Positions 60,411 to 64,000 of a stretch of DNA of 64,000 bases are shown piece after piece (the stretch's first letter is position 1; every line of letters begins with the position of its first letter). Location: contig NZ_CP133160.1 of the NCBI RefSeq assembly GCF_030913365.1, positions 4,254,001 to 4,318,000 on the forward strand, read 5' to 3'. The position numbers and the translations under genes were made by a program. The notes beneath the pieces were generated by a model that was not told the DNA's origin, made no database searches, and saw only the letters and a list, made by a program, of their open reading frames with translations. Source of the stretch: Stenotrophomonas sp. 24(2023). Its GTDB lineage: Bacteria; Pseudomonadota; Gammaproteobacteria; Xanthomonadales; Xanthomonadaceae.

Positions 60411-61085
60411 ATGCGTATCCTGCTGATCGAAGACGATGCTGCCCTGGCCGATGGACTGGTGCGCGCCCTGCACGGCGCGGGCCATCCCTGCGACCATCTT
60501 CCGCGTGGCCTGGCCGCGCCGGCCGCGCTGGCCAGTGCGCCCTATGACGTGATGGTGCTGGACCTGTCGCTGCCCGACATCGATGGCCTGGAGCTGCTCT
60601 CGCGCCTGCGCAGCGAAGGCATCACCCTGCCGGTGCTGATCCTGACCGCACGCGATGGCGTGGAGGACCGCATCCTCGGCCTGGACAGCGGCGGCGATGA
60701 TTACCTGGCCAAGCCCTTCGCCCTGGGCGAACTAGAAGCGCGCCTGCGTGCGCTGTCGCGACGCCGCAGCGATGCCCCGGCGCACAAGCGCATCGGCGCG
60801 CTGTGCTTCGACAGCAACCGCCGCGAAGTGCAGGTGGATGGCGAGCGCCTGGAACTGACCGCGCGCGAGCTGTCACTGGTGGAAATGCTGATGCAGCAGC
60901 CCGGGCGCATCGTCACCAAACAGCGCCTGTTCGACACGCTCTACAGCTGGGACCACGAGGCCAGCCTGTCGGTGATCGAAGTGCATGTCAGCCGCCTGCG
61001 CCGCAAGTTCGAGCAGGCCGGTGCCGGCGTGGGCATCCGCATGCTGCGCGGGCTGGGCTACCGGCTGGAACGCCACGATGGCTGA
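60411..61085 (+). CDS. OmpR-type response regulator (TctD-like)
   Basis: A 224-residue regulator with intact receiver (EDDAALADG, phosphoacceptor in VLDLSLPDIDG, Lys in DYLAKPF) and winged helix (SVIEVHVSRLRRKFEQ). Its companion kinase begins eight bases before its stop. It belongs to the TctD/QseB group rather than CusR. Position next to czcCBA suggests it controls that efflux system. Confidence 0.92.
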   Translation: MRILLIEDDAALADGLVRALHGAGHPCDHLPRGLAAPAALASAPYDVMVLDLSLPDIDGLELLSRLRSEGITLPVLILTARDGVEDRILGLDSGGDDYLAKPFALGELEARLRALSRRRSDAPAHKRIGALCFDSNRREVQVDGERLELTARELSLVEMLMQQPGRIVTKQRLFDTLYSWDHEASLSVIEVHVSRLRRKFEQAGAGVGIRMLRGLGYRLERHDG

Positions 61086-62454
61086 GCGCATGCACAGCCT
61101 GCGCGGGCTGCTGCTGCGCCGCCTGTGGCTGCCGCTGCTGGGGCTGCTGCTGTGCAGTGCCGTGGGTTCCTTCGCGCTGGCCCGCTTCTATGCCGGGCAG
61201 GTCTACGACCGCTGGCTGCTGGACTCGGCCATGTCGCTGGCCGAACTGGTGAAGGTGCACAACGGCAGGGCCAGCATGGAGATCACCCCGGCGGTGTCAC
61301 GCATGTTCACCTGGGACACCGTGGATGAGGTGCACGGCGAGGTGCTCGATGCCGGCGGCGCACGCCTGTATGGCGATCTGCCCGAACCGCTGCCACGCCC
61401 CGTGCAGGCCGCCGCTGGCGAGGCGGTCTACTACGATGCGCGCCTGCGTGGCCAGGCGGTGCGCATGGTGGAAGTGCAGGTACCCACCGCCAGCGGCCAG
61501 AGCGTGCGCCTGCGCGTGGCCGAAACCCTGCGCAAGCGGCACCGGCTGGAACGCAAGCTGCTGATGACCAGCGTGCCCTTCCAGGCGGCGATCATGGCGC
61601 TTGCCGCGTGGCTGGCCTGGGCCGGCACCGGCGCAGCCGCGCGCCAGGCCAACCAGGTGGCGCGCCGGCTGGCCGGGCCCCGGCCCGACCCGCTGGCACC
61701 GCTGCAGCCTGCCGCCGAGGCGCCGCGCGAACTGTGGCCGGCCGTCGAGGCCATCAACGCACTGCTGCAGCGGCTATCGGCCATGCAGGACGCGCAGCGC
61801 CGCTTCGTCGCCAACGCCGCGCACCAGCTGCGCACGCCACTGGCGGCGATGCAGGTCGAACTGGAAAGCTCGTTGCGCCAGCACGATCCCCAGGCCCAGC
61901 AGCTGGCACTGTCGGGCACCCTGGCCGGGCTGGCGCGGTTGCAGCACCTGGTGCACCAGCTGTTGATGCTCAGCCGTTCGGAAGACAGCAACGGCACGGC
62001 CTTGCCCCTGCAGACCGTCGATCTGGCGGCGCTGTCGCGGCAGGTGCTCGAACGCAGTGCCGACCGCGCGGTGCAGGCCGGGGTGGATCTGGGCTACGAA
62101 GGCCCGGACGAGGGCGTGCCGGTCCAGGGCGATGTGCCCTTGCTGCGTGAGGCACTGGGCAACCTGGTGGACAACGCGCTGCGCTATGGCCGTCCACGCG
62201 GTGTTGTCACGCTGAGCGTAGCGATACAGCCCGGTGGCGTGCAGGTGTGTGTGGATGACGATGGTCCCGGCATCGCAGCCGGCGAACGCACCCGCGTCAC
62301 GGAACGCTTCTATCGCGCCAGCAACAGCGGCGATGGCTGCGGGCTGGGGCTGGCCATCGTCAGCGAGATCGCCAACCGGCATGGCGCGCGGTTGACCATC
62401 GCCACATCGCCGCTGGGCGGCGCGCGGGTGGGATTGCGGCTCCCCGCCCGGTAG
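61078..62454 (+). CDS. sensor histidine kinase (TctE-like)
   Basis: A 458-residue membrane kinase with an N-terminal 2CSK_N/TctE-like periplasmic sensor between two helices (about 14-34 and 165-185). The HAMP-like linker is short. DHp has ANAAHQLRTPLAAM; the ATPase has N-box LGNLVDNALRYG, G1 DDDGPGIAAGE and G2 GCGLGLAIV. The start at 61078 overlaps the regulator; an alternative ATG is at 61090. Its TAG stop lies in a GTAG before the SMAG array. Likely signal: divalent metal or tricarboxylate-like ligand. Confidence 0.9.
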   Translation: MAERMHSLRGLLLRRLWLPLLGLLLCSAVGSFALARFYAGQVYDRWLLDSAMSLAELVKVHNGRASMEITPAVSRMFTWDTVDEVHGEVLDAGGARLYGDLPEPLPRPVQAAAGEAVYYDARLRGQAVRMVEVQVPTASGQSVRLRVAETLRKRHRLERKLLMTSVPFQAAIMALAAWLAWAGTGAAARQANQVARRLAGPRPDPLAPLQPAAEAPRELWPAVEAINALLQRLSAMQDAQRRFVANAAHQLRTPLAAMQVELESSLRQHDPQAQQLALSGTLAGLARLQHLVHQLLMLSRSEDSNGTALPLQTVDLAALSRQVLERSADRAVQAGVDLGYEGPDEGVPVQGDVPLLREALGNLVDNALRYGRPRGVVTLSVAIQPGGVQVCVDDDGPGIAAGERTRVTERFYRASNSGDGCGLGLAIVSEIANRHGARLTIATSPLGGARVGLRLPAR

Positions 62455-62474
62455 GCGAGCCGGCGACCCATCCG

Positions 62475-62502
62475 GTGGACGCCAACCAAGGTTGGCATCT
62501 AC
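62475..62502 (-). repeat. SMAG repeat (reverse), array start
   Basis: GCCAACC-AA-GGTTGGC stem with CTAC at its right end (62499-62502), a GTAG-headed hairpin on the minus strand. It begins the array described at 62527. Confidence 0.8.
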
Positions 62503-62526
62503 CAAAGCCGGTATCAGGTCAGCGAG

Positions 62527-62764
62527 TCATCCGGTAGATGCCAACCTCGGTTGGCGCCGTTGATCTCCCATGTGCCAACCAAGGTTGGCATCTACCCAAG
62601 CGGGATCGCGGGTCAGCGACTCATCCGGTAGACGCCAACCTTGGTTGGCGCCGTTGATCTCCGGTGTGCCAACCAAGGTTGGCATCTACCCAAGCGGGAT
62701 TGCGGGCCGGTGATTCATCCGGTCGGTGCCAACCTCGGTTGGCACCGACCAGAGCCGTATCGGG
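62527..62764. repeat. tandem SMAG array with 94-bp unit
   Basis: Two full 94-bp units (62527-62620 and 62621-62714) and a truncated third from 62715. Each full unit holds a forward GTAG hairpin (62534, 62628) and an inverted hairpin ending CTAC (62595, 62689). The third holds a perfect palindrome with GTCG instead of GTAG (62721-62750). This explains the 310-base non-coding gap; no gene is visible in it. Unit ends resemble the last bases of the GH92 gene. Confidence 0.88.
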
Positions 62765-64000
62765 TCAGCGACTCATCGAATACGGCGCCTGTGCGCCCTG
62801 CCCCGGCCAGGCGGTGTTCGCTTCGGCCTGCATGGTGAACTTCAGCTCGCCACCGGCCAGGATCTCGTCATGGCGCAGGAAGGTGCGCTGCAGCGGCTTG
62901 CCGTTGAGGGTCACGCCACCGACGTAGGTGTGCTTGTCGTCCAGGCCGTCGGCGATGATCGTGAAGGTCTTGCCGTTGGGCAGGCGCATGGCGGTCTTCG
63001 GCAGGAACGGACGGCCGATGATGTACTCGCCCGAGCCCGGTGCCACCGGGTAGAAGCCCAGCGCGGTGAACACGTACCACGCCGACATCTGGCCCACGTC
63101 GTCATTGCCGGCCAGGCCATCGGGGCGGTCGGCGTACTGGGTGTCCATGATCTGCTTCAGGCGGGCCTGGGTGCGCCACGGCTGGCCGGCATAGGCATAC
63201 AGGTAGGCCACGTGGTGGCTCGGCTCGTTGCCGTGCGCGTACCAGCCGATCAGGCCGGTGATGTCTTCCATGTGCGCGAAGATCGACGGGTCGACCTTGG
63301 CATTGAATACATCATCCAGGCGCGCCAGCAGCTTGTCGCTGCCACCGTGCGCTGCCGCCAGGCCCGCCACGTCCTGTGGCACGTACCACGAATACTGCCA
63401 GGCATTGCCTTCGGTGTAGTCGGTGCCGTAGCCGCTGGCACTGGGGTCGAACGGCGTGCGGAACGAACCATCACGCTTGCGCGCGCGCATGAAGCCGGTG
63501 TCCTTGTCGAAGGCGTTGCGCCAGTTGGTCGCCCGCTTGTCGAAGGTGGCCGCCACGTCCTGCTTGCCCATCGCCTGCGCCATGCGTGCGATGGTCCAGT
63601 CGTCGAAGGCGTATTCCAGCGTCTTGCTGGCTGCTTCGCCTTCTTCATCGATCGGCACGTAGCCCAGCTCGCGGTATTGCGCGATGCCGTCATACGGGCC
63701 GTAGTTGGCGGTGGCCACCATCGCCTTCAGCGCCTTGTCGGCATCGAAGCCGCGGATGCCCTTCACGTAGGCATCGGCGATCACCGGCACGGCGTGGTAG
63801 CCGATCATGCACCAGTCTTCAAGGCCGTGGAACGACCACACCGGCAGCATGCCGTACGGGCTGCTTTCCTGGTGGGCCAGCATGGAGTTGATGAAATCGC
63901 TGGTGCGCTTTTCCGGCTGCACCAGGGTCAGCAACGGATGCAGCGCACGGTAGGTATCCCACAGCGAGAACGTGGAATAGTTGGTGAAACCGGTGGCCTT
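62765..64000 (-). CDS. GH92 alpha-1,2-mannosidase, 3' part (partial)
   Basis: The C-terminal 411 codons of a glycoside hydrolase family 92 enzyme, a calcium-dependent exo-alpha-mannosidase acting on mannans or N-glycans. Visible motifs are NYSTFSLWDTYRALHPLL, FHGLEDWCMIGYHAVP, TEGNAWQYSWYVPQD and GNDDVGQMSAWYVFTALGFY, all family hallmarks. The gene runs in from beyond the window end, so start and signal peptide are not seen. The stop TGA at 62765 abuts the SMAG array. Confidence 0.92.
   Translation of the reverse strand, partial: KATGFTNYSTFSLWDTYRALHPLLTLVQPEKRTSDFINSMLAHQESSPYGMLPVWSFHGLEDWCMIGYHAVPVIADAYVKGIRGFDADKALKAMVATANYGPYDGIAQYRELGYVPIDEEGEAASKTLEYAFDDWTIARMAQAMGKQDVAATFDKRATNWRNAFDKDTGFMRARKRDGSFRTPFDPSASGYGTDYTEGNAWQYSWYVPQDVAGLAAAHGGSDKLLARLDDVFNAKVDPSIFAHMEDITGLIGWYAHGNEPSHHVAYLYAYAGQPWRTQARLKQIMDTQYADRPDGLAGNDDVGQMSAWYVFTALGFYPVAPGSGEYIIGRPFLPKTAMRLPNGKTFTIIADGLDDKHTYVGGVTLNGKPLQRTFLRHDEILAGGELKFTMQAEANTAWPGQGAQAPYSMSR

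Noticed and set aside
62475..62764. CRISPR-like regular repeats
   Set aside because: Repeats are inverted GTAG hairpins in a 94-bp tandem, not direct repeats with unique spacers; no cas genes are near.
1..64000. tRNA, rRNA, phage integrase or insertion sequence
   Set aside because: None could be recognised on either strand; the window is ordinary chromosome with accessory clusters.

Overview
The window is GC-rich DNA (about 70% GC by eye) that is almost fully coding. It carries GTAG-headed stem-loop repeats of the SMAG type, and its gene content fits the genus Stenotrophomonas (Xanthomonadaceae). Adjacent genes often share an ATGA overlap, and several genes look leaderless. No rRNA, tRNA, CRISPR array, insertion sequence or prophage was seen.

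Layout. (1) 1-5730: lipid-modification operon with DUF1365, a cyclopropane-fatty-acid-synthase-type methyltransferase, DUF2878, DUF1295, a second methyltransferase and an outer-membrane lipocalin, followed by a small NAD(P)-binding protein. (2) 5976-9263: a secreted subtilase with a strong terminator, then a two-component pair that looks degenerate (regulator without the conserved Lys, kinase without its catalytic parts). (3) 9280-13259: Tat-exported phosphoesterase, then a 14-TM MFS exporter and its TetR regulator behind a perfect 32-bp operator. (4) 13386-21585: a probable zinc-responsive block. Two GTTA-N5-TAAC boxes of the Zur type lie between DUF2796/ABC/DUF3299 and MerC, and between a TonB receptor and an AraC regulator. 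(5) 21700-29361: two LysR-controlled oxidoreductase clusters (aldehyde dehydrogenase; DkgB, LLM oxidoreductase, cyclase, MoaF-like protein and aldo/keto reductase). (6) 29371-32331: metallo-hydrolase and two SDR-type proteins behind a pair of palindromes. (7) 32456-39605: RND drug efflux pump, sensor kinase, response regulator and MipA/OmpV porin, tied together by two matching direct-repeat boxes. (8) 39701-44528: aldehyde dehydrogenase, SDR and MFS operon with a divergent AraC regulator. (9) 44538-46701: ECF sigma factor and NrsF-type anti-sigma factor, facing an alpha/beta hydrolase that a 7-bp tandem duplication has frameshifted; a SigF-like promoter precedes the hydrolase. (10) 46803-62454: metal-resistance block with CopC, CopD and a heavy-metal two-component system, a His/Met-rich DUF2946 protein, a TonB receptor, a PepSY protein, a CzcCBA-type efflux system and a divergent two-component system. 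(11) 62455-64000: a tandem SMAG array and the 3' part of a GH92 alpha-mannosidase.

The main themes are envelope lipids, metal homeostasis (zinc uptake, copper and divalent-cation resistance), drug efflux and aldehyde/alcohol redox chemistry. The most unusual items are the degenerate two-component pair, the zinc block with two tandem DUF3299 lipoproteins on a MacB-like transporter, the frameshifted hydrolase with its sigma-factor promoter, and a SMAG array whose 94-bp unit carries a copy of the end of the neighbouring gene.
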